This document shows positions 16,381 through 25,587 of a DNA stretch of 64,000 bases, piece by piece. The stretch is from Porphyromonas loveana (lineage in GTDB: Bacteria; Bacteroidota; Bacteroidia; Bacteroidales; Porphyromonadaceae). Each line of letters starts with the position of its first letter. Position 1 is the stretch's first letter. The position numbers and the translations under genes were made by a program. The notes beneath the pieces were generated by a model. The model saw only the letters and a list, made by a program, of their open reading frames with translations. It did no database searches and was not told the DNA's origin. The stretch covers positions 1-64,000 of the forward strand of contig NZ_QEKY01000009.1 in the NCBI RefSeq assembly GCF_003096695.1. Reading direction: 5' to 3'.

Positions 16381-16560
16381 GTTTTTCGGGGCTTTGTCGA
16401 GAGTTTTTTGGTCGAAAAATGGTTTTTTGGAGTCTTGTCGAGAGTTTTTTGGTTGAAAAATGATTTTTTGAAGTCTTGTCGAGAGTTTTTTGGGAAAAAA
16501 ATGATTTTTCAGCTCTTTGTCGATGCTTGACGACCGAAAAAACGGTTTTTGAGCTCTTTG
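16381..16560. repeat. 41-bp tandem repeat array 1 (about 4.4 copies)
   Basis: Units start at 16381, 16422, 16463 and 16504, with a partial fifth at 16545. Each is T-rich on the plus strand and contains a GAAAAATG-type core next to a T-run and a CTTTGTCG/CTTGTCG segment. No ORF is maintained across the array. A related flank with TTTGTACAGCG continues to about 16735 and recurs near 41850-41990. The region 16221-16739 holds no gene. Confidence 0.85.
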
Positions 16561-16739
16561 CTCAGAAACGATGATCCAACGAAAGCTAAAGGAAGACTTT
16601 GTACAGCGTCGAAAGCTTCCCGAAACCTAATCGGATTCTTTGCCACTGATTGACACCCTGCCAACGACTGATCGGGCTTATTTACACGAGCGACACCCCA
16701 CCACAACCGATTTGCCCCCCCCATCAACGCCACACGAGC

Positions 16740-17078
16740 TCACAGAAAAAGCTGTGACAGAGATGGAATCATAGTAGGGATAAAAGAAATCATAGAGTGG
16801 CGGTAAGCCAAAGGTCGTATAAGTTCAGCCGTTTTCTTGCGTTCTTCTTCCGTCTGGCAGTTAGCAAGGATTTCTTCTCGTTTCTCGGTAGAGATTATAA
16901 ACGCCTCGTTAAAACCAGTCTTGATACCATAGTTTATTTGGATATCCCAATCTTTAAGCGGTGTGCCAACTGTTTCTATTTTACGTTTAATACTCTGTTC
17001 TATGGGTGACAGGATAACCCAGCTATCCGAATGAGAGAAGTCGCAGATAGAGTTCTGTTGCTGCACAAAATCGCTCAT
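16740..17078 (-). pseudogene. Fragment of a TaqI/Eco57I-like specificity domain (type IIG RM remnant)
   Basis: A 112-codon ORF whose first 90 residues look like the start of a TaqI-like C-terminal specificity domain (LSPIEQSIKRKIE, GTPLKDWDIQINYGIKTGFN, ELIRP). In whole proteins this sequence is followed by an RGRDIKRY segment. Here that is missing, and a different frame picks up a DLWL-like strand, so there is an internal deletion or frameshift near 16820. The methyltransferase half is absent. The ATG overlaps the recombinase stop (TAATG). It may be a silent cassette or a decayed end of an RM gene. Confidence 0.75.
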
Positions 17079-17689
17079 TAGGTTACTGCCAATTCTTTAA
17101 GTTCAATGAATCGTGCAAGAGTATTCCTATCCACCTTACATATTTTCGCAATTTTACGCTGGGATGTCTTATTCTTCAGCAACTCGGTAATAAGAATCTC
17201 CTTCCCTGATAGCTTATACTTGTTGGGGGAACTCTTACGCCCCTTTGGACGCCCTAAGCGCACACCCTCTGCTTTTTTACGTGCGAGGGACTCTTTTGTG
17301 CGTTGGCTGATAAGGTTGCGCTCAATCTCAGCCGATAGTCCGAAGGCAAAGGCTAATACCTTGCTCTGAATATCATCCCCAAGGCGATAGTTGTCTTTGA
17401 TAGTCCACACTCGGCATTCCTTCGTCATGCAGAGATTGAGTATCTCCATAATCATGAAAAGGTTGCGTCCTAAGCGCGAAAGCTCGGAACAGATGATAAG
17501 GTCGCCCTTCTCTACTCGTCTCAACAGCTTTCCAAGAGCTCGCTTATTATATGCCTTTGTGCCGCTGATCGTCTCTTCTATCCAGCCATCAATGACCAAA
17601 TGCTCACGTTGGCAGAACTGCTCAATCTCAAAACGTTGATTCTCGACCGTTTGCTTATCACTACTCACTCTGATGTAACCGTACGTCAT
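17078..17689 (-). CDS. Serine recombinase (resolvase/invertase family)
   Basis: A 203-residue small serine recombinase from the ATG at 17689. The catalytic motif is YIRVSSDKQ, with Ser9 as the nucleophile. SRLGRN and a long E helix follow, then a C-terminal HTH for site binding (TSQRKIAKICKVDRNTLARFI). The length matches DNA invertases of the Hin/Gin/PinR group. An in-frame ATG at 17737 exists, but conserved sequence begins at 17689. It directly precedes a specificity-domain fragment, suggesting a shuffling system, now or formerly, for RM specificity. Confidence 0.93.
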   Translation of the reverse strand: MTYGYIRVSSDKQTVENQRFEIEQFCQREHLVIDGWIEETISGTKAYNKRALGKLLRRVEKGDLIICSELSRLGRNLFMIMEILNLCMTKECRVWTIKDNYRLGDDIQSKVLAFAFGLSAEIERNLISQRTKESLARKKAEGVRLGRPKGRKSSPNKYKLSGKEILITELLKNKTSQRKIAKICKVDRNTLARFIELKELAVT

Positions 17690-17781
17690 CTTATTATCTG
17701 AATTGGTTAGGATCCAAGTATATACAATCAACTTCAAACAAAGGCTTTGTACATCTTCCTCTTTCTCGTTTCAGGCATATA

Positions 17782-17824
17782 AAAAAGGGTATAAATCGCA
17801 TGGGTTGCTGATTTACACCCTTTT
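17782..17824. terminator. Near-perfect inverted repeat upstream of recombinase
   Basis: Arms of about 15 bases (AAAAGGGTATAAATC and GATTTACACCCTTTT) pair with one mismatch around a 13-base loop and have A/T runs at both ends. This could be a terminator or part of a recombination site for the adjacent serine recombinase. Confidence 0.5.
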
Positions 17825-17942
17825 GCGTTAGTGTTGCTCTTATGGGTGGAATGGGCACATGCCTCTCACCGCAGATCTCTTCTGCAAAAAAACAATAGTA
17901 ATGCTTACCTTTGTCCGTATTCATCCAAAAACCAATAAGACG

Positions 17943-18036
17943 GGGTGTGTCAAAATGAAGATTTTGGCGTAGCCTCAGAGATTGTGTTAGAAAGGGACGA
18001 AAAGCAATGCAGCAATCCGCCCTTTATGACACAGCC
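17943..18036 (-). mobile_element. MITE-like dispersed repeat, copy A (internally deleted)
   Basis: The ends read GGTGTGTCAAAA and TTTATGACACAGCC, forming imperfect terminal inverted repeats. The interior shares TAAAGGGCG, CTTTCTAACACAA and the TTTTGACACACC end with copies at 21836 and 25588, but the middle third is missing. There is no coding capacity. It lies immediately before ftsK and may carry or displace its promoter. Confidence 0.75.
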
Positions 18037-18068
18037 TCCCGACAATTAGGATTCATAGACACAGACAG

Positions 18069-20555
18069 ATGGCAACGAAACCAACCAGAGCGCGCAAAGG
18101 CTCGAAACGCAATACATCCGCTACCGGCACCAAGAAAGAAGGCAACATCTTCAAACGTATATTCATCACCCCGATACGAGAAACTTTCAGTCGCGACAAG
18201 ATCGGCTTCGTCATCGGCGCCATTCTTTTGGCGTTGGCACTATACACGGGCATAGCCATCGGTTCGTTTTTCATACACGGAGGCGTGGATCAAAGCGTAG
18301 TACGCGATGCTCCTGTGAGCGACATCCTCCTCGGGCGGGCAATCGTAGCCAACGCCTGCGGCATACGCGGTGCCGTATGGGCCGAGTGGCTGATGAACGG
18401 CCTCTTCGGCTTCGGCTCGCTCTTCCTCCTATTCTATCTCTTCTCCCTGGCGCTCAAGCTGATGGGCGTAGTGAAGCGCGTGTCGATCGTGCGCCGACTC
18501 ATCTTCTGTGGCGTGATGACGTTTTGGACCAGTCTTGCTGCGGCATTCGTCTATAAGCTCTCGGGACTCGAAGGCTTCCTCCGCTGGGGAGGTATGCACG
18601 GACAGGAGTGGACGGCTTTTCTGGAACGTAATATCGGTATGGCAGGTCTGATCATCGTCCTTCTTGTCATGGCCGTGATTATTGCCGTCATCGTACGCTC
18701 CGAATGTATGGGCTTCTTCCGCCGCCTGCTCGGTCTCAGTTGGGTATCGGTGCCCAAGCTACCCAAGCGGGAAAAGAAAGAGCGAAATGAAAATGCCGAA
18801 GCCGCAGCAGAGAACGATAAGGAACCGGCAGAAGAGCAATTCACCGGCTATCTGAACAATACCGAATACGAGGACGAACCCGCAGAGGAGACCCCCAACG
18901 AAAGTGCCGACTACCTCCCGCCCTATGAGGCAGAGAAGCCGACGGAGCAAAGCCCCGCCAAGGGCGCCGAACTGCAAGTGGGTCCGATGACCGTGGAGCT
19001 TGCCAAGGAAGAAGAAAAGGCGGACGATGCTCTCCTGGCAGGCAATAGGACGGACCCCAGAATGGATCTGGCATCCTTCAAATTTCCGCCCGTGGATCTA
19101 CTCACGCAGTACGACCTGCGCCAGCCACCCATCGACATGAACGAGATCGACGAGAACCAGAAGCGCATCATCGCCACGCTGGACAGCTTCAAGATACACG
19201 TTACGCCCATCAAGGCCACCGTAGGCCCCACGGTCACGCTCTATGAGGTGGCTCCCGACTCGGGCATCAAGATCAGTCGCATCCGCAATCTGGAAGACGA
19301 CATAGCCATGAGTCTCAAAGCCGTGGGCGGCATCCGTATCATCGCCCCCATGCCCGGGAAAGGCACCATCGGCATCGAGGTGCCCAATCGTAAGCCGCAG
19401 ACCGTGAGCATGTACTCGGTGCTCACATCCAAGAAGTACCAAGAGTCGGATATGGAGCTGCCCGTAGCGCTCGGCAAGACCATCACCAACGAGGTCTTCA
19501 TATTCGACCTCTGCAAGATGCCTCACCTCCTTATCGCCGGAGCCACGGGACAGGGCAAGTCGGTAGGGCTCAACGCCATGATCACCTCCCTACTCTACAA
19601 GAAGCATCCGGCCGAACTCAAGTTTGTGCTCGTGGATCCCAAGATGCTGGAGTTTGCAGTGTATGAGACCATCGAGCGCCACTATCTCGCCAAGCTGCCC
19701 GACGAGGACAGAGCCATCGTCACGGACATGACCAAGGTGGTGCCCACGCTCAATTCGCTCTGCATCGAGATGGACAATCGCTATCGCCTCCTCACCGATG
19801 CCCGCGTGCGCAACATCAAGGAATACAACGACCAGATCATCAGCGGCAAGCTCAGCCCTATGCAGGGACATAAGTTCCTGCCCTATATCGTGCTGATAGT
19901 CGATGAGTTTGCCGACCTGATCATGACTTCCGGCAAAGAAGTGGAACGCCCCATCACACGCATCGCCCAGAAGGCTCGTGCCGCCGGCATCCACATGGTC
20001 ATCGCCACGCAACGTCCCTCAACGGACATCATCACCGGTATCATCAAGGCCAACTTCCCCGCCCGTATCGCCTTCAAGGTATTCTCCATGATCGACTCCC
20101 GCACCATTCTGGATCAGCCCGGAGCCAATCAGCTCGTCGGCCGTGGCGATATGCTCTTCTATCAGGGCAAGGACATCGTGCGTCTGCAATGTGCCTTCCT
20201 CGACACACCGGAGTGCGAAGCCATCACACACCACATCGCGCTGCAAGAGGGCTACACCTCTGCGTATGAGCTGCCGGAGTACATACCTGAAGGAGACGAA
20301 GGTGGCCCCAAGACCTTCAACCCGCAAGAGAAAGACCCTCTATTTGAAGAAGTGGCACGCATGGTAGTAAACTCTCAGCAAGGCTCCACCTCTAACATTC
20401 AGAGGAAGTTCAACATCGGCTACAACCGTGCCGGACGATTGATGGACCAGCTCGAAGCTGCGGGCATCGTATCGCCTCAGGACGGCAGCAAGCCGCGCCA
20501 AGTACTCATCCACGACGAGATGAACTTGGAGCATTTGTTCAATACCCTCCGCTAA
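18069..20555 (+). CDS. ftsK: DNA translocase FtsK/SpoIIIE
   Basis: An 828-residue septal DNA pump for chromosome dimer resolution and segregation. A basic N-terminus is followed by four membrane helices (about 35-215), an acidic Glu/Pro-rich linker (about 235-340), and the RecA-like motor with Walker A GATGQGKS (about 491) and Walker B VLIVDEFADL. The C-terminal winged-helix gamma domain (about 755-828) reads GSTSNIQRKFNIGYNRAGRL and recognises KOPS-type sites. The length is typical for Bacteroidetes FtsK. It probably forms an operon with the LolA-like gene 18 bases downstream. A MITE-like repeat lies directly upstream. Confidence 0.97.
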   Translation: MATKPTRARKGSKRNTSATGTKKEGNIFKRIFITPIRETFSRDKIGFVIGAILLALALYTGIAIGSFFIHGGVDQSVVRDAPVSDILLGRAIVANACGIRGAVWAEWLMNGLFGFGSLFLLFYLFSLALKLMGVVKRVSIVRRLIFCGVMTFWTSLAAAFVYKLSGLEGFLRWGGMHGQEWTAFLERNIGMAGLIIVLLVMAVIIAVIVRSECMGFFRRLLGLSWVSVPKLPKREKKERNENAEAAAENDKEPAEEQFTGYLNNTEYEDEPAEETPNESADYLPPYEAEKPTEQSPAKGAELQVGPMTVELAKEEEKADDALLAGNRTDPRMDLASFKFPPVDLLTQYDLRQPPIDMNEIDENQKRIIATLDSFKIHVTPIKATVGPTVTLYEVAPDSGIKISRIRNLEDDIAMSLKAVGGIRIIAPMPGKGTIGIEVPNRKPQTVSMYSVLTSKKYQESDMELPVALGKTITNEVFIFDLCKMPHLLIAGATGQGKSVGLNAMITSLLYKKHPAELKFVLVDPKMLEFAVYETIERHYLAKLPDEDRAIVTDMTKVVPTLNSLCIEMDNRYRLLTDARVRNIKEYNDQIISGKLSPMQGHKFLPYIVLIVDEFADLIMTSGKEVERPITRIAQKARAAGIHMVIATQRPSTDIITGIIKANFPARIAFKVFSMIDSRTILDQPGANQLVGRGDMLFYQGKDIVRLQCAFLDTPECEAITHHIALQEGYTSAYELPEYIPEGDEGGPKTFNPQEKDPLFEEVARMVVNSQQGSTSNIQRKFNIGYNRAGRLMDQLEAAGIVSPQDGSKPRQVLIHDEMNLEHLFNTLR

Positions 20556-20573
20556 TCACCTACAACTACGCAG

Positions 20574-21215
20574 ATGACAACTTCGCAACTTATCCGGAGC
20601 TTGGGTCTCTTATGCCTGCTCCTCCTCTCATCCACAGCCTGGGCACAACGCTCGGCACAGGCCGAATTGAAGGCTGCCGCGCAGCATCTCTCCCATGCCG
20701 ACGGGACGCAGATCGCTTTCAATGCCGAGACCTTCGGCAGTGGTCGTTCCGGCTCTGCCCCGCTCTCTGCAGGCACGCTCATCGTCAAAGGGAATCAGTT
20801 CAGACTCTCCTTCGGACAGATGACAGCTGTCTATGACGGGAAGAAGACCCTCTCATACTACGACGCATCGGAGCACACGCTCAACATCTCGCATCCCACG
20901 AGTGCAGAGCTGGCGATGATCAATCCGCTCATCATCCTCACCCAGGCAGAGAGCGGCTACCGCACCGAAATGCTCCCTGCCGCCAAGGGCAGCAACATCA
21001 TAGGGCTCACCCCCAAGACCTCGAACGGCATCAAGCGCATCGAGCTGCAGGTGAGCGCCCAAGGCTCTCGCCCCATCGGTGCTGTCATCATCTTGCAAGA
21101 CGGCTCCCGCATCGTCACGCGCATCACCGGCATCAGCGCTGCCAAGACGTCGCCCGCACTCTTCCGCCTCAATAAGGCAGACTATCCGGGCGTGGAGGTC
21201 GTAGATCTCCGATAA
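20574..21215 (+). CDS. LolA-like outer-membrane lipoprotein carrier protein
   Basis: A 213-residue exported protein with a signal peptide ending near AWAQ (residues 22-25) and a LolA-like beta half-barrel (GTLIVKGNQFRLSFG, VYDGKKTLSYYDASEHTLNI). It would shuttle lipoproteins through the periplasm to the outer membrane. The position right after ftsK is conserved in many Bacteroidetes. LolA families diverge strongly, so the specific role is inferred from fold and context. Confidence 0.85.
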   Translation: MTTSQLIRSLGLLCLLLLSSTAWAQRSAQAELKAAAQHLSHADGTQIAFNAETFGSGRSGSAPLSAGTLIVKGNQFRLSFGQMTAVYDGKKTLSYYDASEHTLNISHPTSAELAMINPLIILTQAESGYRTEMLPAAKGSNIIGLTPKTSNGIKRIELQVSAQGSRPIGAVIILQDGSRIVTRITGISAAKTSPALFRLNKADYPGVEVVDLR

Positions 21216-21282
21216 AGTCGGTCGATAATAAAAGTATTCCCGTCCGCGTTAGGATAAGGAATACCGAAACAAAAACAGCAAC

Positions 21283-21708
21283 ATGATGAACAGAAGCATG
21301 AAACCCCTCGCCCTACTCTTCCTGAGCGTCCTCACCCTGCTCGTGAGTACGGCAGCTACCCCCACGAAGGGCCTCGAAGGCTCCCGATGGAGAAGGTATA
21401 TCCCACCCGCAGAGATGAATCTGACGGCTGCCAACGTAGGCCCCGACTTCAAGGTTTATATGGATTTGACCTTCGAGAAAGACAACAAAGGAACCCTCAC
21501 CGTTCGCATCGAAGGCATGGGTTCCGAACCCGCCGAATCCAAGGAAAGCTTCAGCTACGAACACAAGAGCGAGAACGAACTCATCATCATCACCAAACGT
21601 GAAGGAGGTGGCGAAGACCGTGAGCAGGCCACGATCAACAGGGCTGCCGAGACCCTCCGCATCAAATCCGAGGGTAAAGAGCTCGTTTTCAACCTGACCA
21701 AGGATTAG
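21283..21708 (+). CDS. Small secreted hypothetical protein, lipocalin-like
   Basis: A 141-residue protein with a signal peptide (cleavage after about residue 24). The rest is beta-rich with a short LEGSRWRRYI start, as in lipocalin-like extracytoplasmic domains, and ends with LRIKSEGKELVFNLTKD. No Cys lipobox is present. No catalytic motif is recognised. It lies 67 bases after the LolA-like gene and may share its transcript. Confidence 0.7.
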   Translation: MMNRSMKPLALLFLSVLTLLVSTAATPTKGLEGSRWRRYIPPAEMNLTAANVGPDFKVYMDLTFEKDNKGTLTVRIEGMGSEPAESKESFSYEHKSENELIIITKREGGGEDREQATINRAAETLRIKSEGKELVFNLTKD

Positions 21709-21835
21709 CTCTCCCCTTCTTTTCCCGAATACATTCGGCGCAGCACGCTGGGTTTCTACAACGACAAGAGGTGTAGAGACGTTGCGTGCCGCGCTTTTGT
21801 ACAGATACGAGTCGTCCATAATCGGCCCTCTTATT

Positions 21836-21998
21836 GGAGGTTGTGTCATAAAGAGCGTACTGCAGCGTTGCTTTCGAGATTCGGCTTCAGTCATATACTC
21901 GAGTAACTCCCGTACCCTCACTCTCAGCGCCTTGCATTTCACCCTTTCTAACACAACCTCTGAGACAGCATCAAGATTTTCATTTTGACACACCCTCC
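21836..21998 (+). mobile_element. MITE-like dispersed repeat, copy B (full length)
   Basis: 163 bases with ends GGAGGTTGTGTCA and TGACACACCCTCC that pair as terminal inverted repeats with one mismatch. It shares long blocks with copy C, including GCTTTCGAGATTCG, GTCATATAC, CTCAGCGCCTTGC and CTTTCTAACACAACCT. It is non-coding and sits between a secreted-protein gene and the acyl-CoA synthetase gene. Confidence 0.8.
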
Positions 21999-22178
21999 TC
22001 TTATCATCAAGGGGCTGATTACAGGTGAGTTTTATGCACTATTTATTTCGTTGTGTGGGAAAAAGGGTGTAATATTGTAAGCCCGCAAACAGAATGGGGA
22101 CGAACGGACAACTACATAGGGTCCGCCAGCGCCTCGACCAGGGCATAGACCTGTTCACAACACAAAGCATATAGCATA

Positions 22179-24239
22179 ATGATTACACCTCAACTAATCG
22201 AACCACGCACCATCGCTGTGATCGGTGCGTCCCAAGACGTGACAAAACCCGGCGGTAAGGTATTACACAACATCCTTGCCGGTTCATTCGGCGGCCGCGT
22301 AGTCGGCGTTAACCCCAAAGTATCCAGCGTACAAGGCGTAGAATGCGTACCCGATGTGAAGGATCTACCACAAGTGGATCTGGCCATTTTGGCTATCCCT
22401 GCACGCTTCTGCCCGCCCACAATAGAAGTTTTGGTCAAGGAAAAGGGCACCAAAGGTATCATCGTATTCTCGGCCGGCTTCTCTGAGATGGGAGCTGAAG
22501 GCAAGGCGCTCGAAAAACAAATGGCTGACTTGGCCAATGAAGCAGGAGCCACGCTCATCGGCCCCAACTGTATCGGGGTAATGACACCCTACCACCAGTC
22601 CGTATTCACCACACCCGTACCCGTACTGACGCATAAGGGCTGTGACTTCATTTCCGGATCGGGAGCCACAGCTGTCTTCATCATGGAGTCGGCCCTGAGC
22701 AAGGGATTGTCATTCTCTTCTGTTTACTCTGTAGGTAATGCCGCACAAACCGGTGTGGAGGATGTGCTGGAACACTTGGATGTCACCTTTGACCCTGCCA
22801 TGTCTTCGCATACGCTACTTCTCTATATAGAGAGCATTTCCAAGCCGGCACGCTTCCTCAAACATGCCCGCTCACTCGTACAGAAAGGTTGTCGCATCGC
22901 AGCGATCAAGTCGGGCACCTCTTCCGATGGTGGTCGTGCAGCAGCTTCGCACACCGGAGCCATGCTCAATAGCAACGTAGCCGTGGATGCCCTCTTCCGC
23001 AAAGCCGGTGTTGTGCGCTGCTACAGCCGCGAAGAGCTGGCCACAGTCGGTGCCGTGCTCCAGCATCCCGTACTCACGGGCAAGAATATGGCTGTGATCA
23101 CCCACGCCGGCGGCCCTGCTGTTATGCTCACGGATGCCCTCTCCAATGGCGGTATGTCGGTACCGCCCATCCCCGAAGACAAGACTCGCACGCTCTTGTC
23201 CGAGCTGTTCGACGGCTCATCCGTTGCCAATCCGATCGACATCCTCGCCACGGGTACAGCCGAGCAGCTCTCCAAGGTGATCGACACCTGCGAGAAAGAC
23301 CTCGATATGATCGACGGTATGGTCGTGATCTTCGGTAGTCCGGGACTCTTCGACGTAAGCGATGCCTACGACGTGATTCGCGAGCAGCAGAAGAAGTGCA
23401 AGAAACCGATTTATGCCGTCCTGCCTTCTGTCATCAATGCCAAGGCAGGCATGGAGAGCTTCATCGCCCAAGGCGGTATCCTCTTCGAGGAAGAAGTGGC
23501 ACTAGCACAAGCCATCTGCAAGGTATATCAGACTCCGGAGCCTGCGGCCATCGAAGAAATGGCTCTGCCTCAGGCAGCTGAGATCCGCAACCTGATCAAC
23601 GGCAAAAGCGGTATGTTGGGCACAGCCGATATGCTCCGTCTCCTTGACCTCACGGGCATCACTCGTCCGCAAGAGCGTCTGGTGACCACAGAATCCGATG
23701 CACTGGAAGCAGCCAAGAGCATCGGCTATCCCATAGCCATGAAGGTGGTAGGGTTGGCACATAAGTCCGATGCCGGCGGTGTTATCCTCAACGTTCAGAC
23801 GGATGCCGCCGTACAAGAGAGCTTCGCCCAACTCATGCGCATACCGGGTGCCGAAGGTGTACAGGTGTCTCAGATGGAGAGTGGCGTGGAAGTCCTGATC
23901 GGTGTGAAGAAAGAGGGCGAATTCGGCCACCTCATTACCTGTGGTCTCGGTGGTATCTTCGTAGAAGTGATGAAGGACATACAGTGCACACTGGCTCCGC
24001 TCAGCCGCGAAGAAGCGCTGAAGATGATCCATTCGCTCAAGTCCTACCCCATCATCCGCGGTATCCGCGGCAAGCAGGGCATCAATGACGAGGTCATCGT
24101 GGACACGCTCTGCAAGGTATCGGGCCTGCTGGCAGCCGCTCCCGAAATCGAAGAGATGGACATCAATCCGCTCATGGGACGAGGCGACAGACTCTCGGCC
24201 GTGGACGTAGTCATCCGCCTAAGCGACGAACAGAAGTAA
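22179..24239 (+). CDS. Fused acetate/acyl-CoA ligase (ADP-forming), alpha and beta domains
   Basis: A 686-residue enzyme of the ACD/acyl-CoA synthetase (NDP-forming) family that converts acyl-CoA, ADP and Pi to acid, CoA and ATP, giving substrate-level phosphorylation in amino-acid fermentation. The N-terminal CoA-binding Rossmann domain begins IAVIGASQDVTKPGGKVL. The ligase-CoA domain carries the phospho-histidine loop ASHTGAM (His about 257). A C-terminal ATP-grasp domain (about 455-686) contains YPIAMKVVG and GGIFVEVMKD. It is followed 34 bases later by an aminotransferase, consistent with a role in amino-acid catabolism. Confidence 0.93.
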   Translation: MITPQLIEPRTIAVIGASQDVTKPGGKVLHNILAGSFGGRVVGVNPKVSSVQGVECVPDVKDLPQVDLAILAIPARFCPPTIEVLVKEKGTKGIIVFSAGFSEMGAEGKALEKQMADLANEAGATLIGPNCIGVMTPYHQSVFTTPVPVLTHKGCDFISGSGATAVFIMESALSKGLSFSSVYSVGNAAQTGVEDVLEHLDVTFDPAMSSHTLLLYIESISKPARFLKHARSLVQKGCRIAAIKSGTSSDGGRAAASHTGAMLNSNVAVDALFRKAGVVRCYSREELATVGAVLQHPVLTGKNMAVITHAGGPAVMLTDALSNGGMSVPPIPEDKTRTLLSELFDGSSVANPIDILATGTAEQLSKVIDTCEKDLDMIDGMVVIFGSPGLFDVSDAYDVIREQQKKCKKPIYAVLPSVINAKAGMESFIAQGGILFEEEVALAQAICKVYQTPEPAAIEEMALPQAAEIRNLINGKSGMLGTADMLRLLDLTGITRPQERLVTTESDALEAAKSIGYPIAMKVVGLAHKSDAGGVILNVQTDAAVQESFAQLMRIPGAEGVQVSQMESGVEVLIGVKKEGEFGHLITCGLGGIFVEVMKDIQCTLAPLSREEALKMIHSLKSYPIIRGIRGKQGINDEVIVDTLCKVSGLLAAAPEIEEMDINPLMGRGDRLSAVDVVIRLSDEQK

Positions 24240-24273
24240 CACATAGGAAACAGCAATAAAAACATAGTCAGAA

Positions 24274-25584
24274 ATGAATTTTCCAATCGACGAAAAACTC
24301 ATTCGTGAAAAGCAGGACGAGCTGCACATCAAAGATCTCGGCATGGCTTCCATCCGCGACTTGGTAGCCTTAGTAACCAATCTGGAAAAGGCCACCGGCA
24401 CCCAATTCTGCCGCATGGAGATGGGCGTACCGGGACTACCTGCCCCTGAGATCGGGATAGAAACGGAAATACAGAAGCTGCGCGAGGGTGTGGCGTCCAT
24501 CTACCCCAATCTCGACGGACTGCCCGAGCTCAAACAAGAGGCATCACGCTTCGCCAAGCTCTTTATGGACATTGACATACCGGCACGTGCCTGTGTGCCT
24601 ACGGTAGGTTCCATGCAGGGATGCTTTGTTTCTTTCCTCGTGGCTAATCGTACGTATAAGACCCGCGAGTACGGCACCCTCTTCATTGACCCGGGCTTCA
24701 ACCTCAACAAGCTGCAGTGCCGCATCCTCGGACAGAAGTTCGAGACTTTCGACCTCTTCGAATATCGCGGGGAGAAGCTGCGGGAGAAGCTGGAGAGCTA
24801 TCTGCAGACGGGTCAGTTCTGCTCTATTATCTACTCCAATCCGAACAACCCCACTTGGCAGTGTATGACGGACGAGGAGCTGCGCATCATCGGCGAACTG
24901 GCCACCAAGCACGATGTTATCGTCATCGAGGACTTGGCCTACTTCGGCATGGACTTCCGCAAGGACTATTCTCGTCCGGGCGAACCGCTCTATCAACCAT
25001 CTGTGGCACATTATACGGACAATTATATATTGGCCCTTTCCAGCTCCAAGGCGTTCAGCTATGCCGGTCAGCGCATCGGTGTGCTCATGATCTCCGGCAA
25101 GCTGTTCGAGCGTGAGTATCCCGACTTGGAAGAGTCGTTCGGCCGTCTGCGTTTCGGCGAAGCGCTATCCTCTTCGGCTCTCTATGCCCTCTCGTCCGGT
25201 GCCACGCACTCGGCACAATGGGGTATGGCCGCCATGCTCAAGGCTTGTAACGATGGCGAATACAACTTCCGTGACTCCGTTATCGAATACGGTCGCAAGG
25301 CGAAGATCATGAAGAAGATGTTCCTCGACAACGGCTTCAACATCGTTTACGACAAGGACGGAGACGAGCAGCTCGCTGACGGATTCTACTTCACCGTAGG
25401 CTATAAGGGCATGGATAGTAGCGAACTCATCCGCAAGTTTGTGCGCTACGGTATGTGTGCCATTACGCTCAAGACGACAGGCAGCAAGCGCAACGAAGCC
25501 CTCCGCATCTGCACCTCGCTCCTGCCCGAAAGCCAGTTCCCCGAATTAGAGAAGCGACTCCGGATGCTCCACGCCGAAGGCTAA
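24274..25584 (+). CDS. Pyridoxal-phosphate aminotransferase, class I/II
   Basis: A 436-residue fold-type I PLP enzyme. The PLP lysine lies in ALSSSKAFSYAGQRIG (about 258). The substrate/cofactor motif YSNPNNPTWQCM lies near 188, with VIEDLAYFGMDFR holding the Asp that pairs with the PLP ring. The N-terminus starts with a helical segment characteristic of Bacteroidetes members rather than a standard AspAT. It probably transaminates an amino acid whose 2-oxoacid is oxidised to an acyl-CoA for the synthetase encoded upstream; this link is inference from operon context. Confidence 0.92.
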   Translation: MNFPIDEKLIREKQDELHIKDLGMASIRDLVALVTNLEKATGTQFCRMEMGVPGLPAPEIGIETEIQKLREGVASIYPNLDGLPELKQEASRFAKLFMDIDIPARACVPTVGSMQGCFVSFLVANRTYKTREYGTLFIDPGFNLNKLQCRILGQKFETFDLFEYRGEKLREKLESYLQTGQFCSIIYSNPNNPTWQCMTDEELRIIGELATKHDVIVIEDLAYFGMDFRKDYSRPGEPLYQPSVAHYTDNYILALSSSKAFSYAGQRIGVLMISGKLFEREYPDLEESFGRLRFGEALSSSALYALSSGATHSAQWGMAAMLKACNDGEYNFRDSVIEYGRKAKIMKKMFLDNGFNIVYDKDGDEQLADGFYFTVGYKGMDSSELIRKFVRYGMCAITLKTTGSKRNEALRICTSLLPESQFPELEKRLRMLHAEG

Positions 25585-25587
25585 AAT

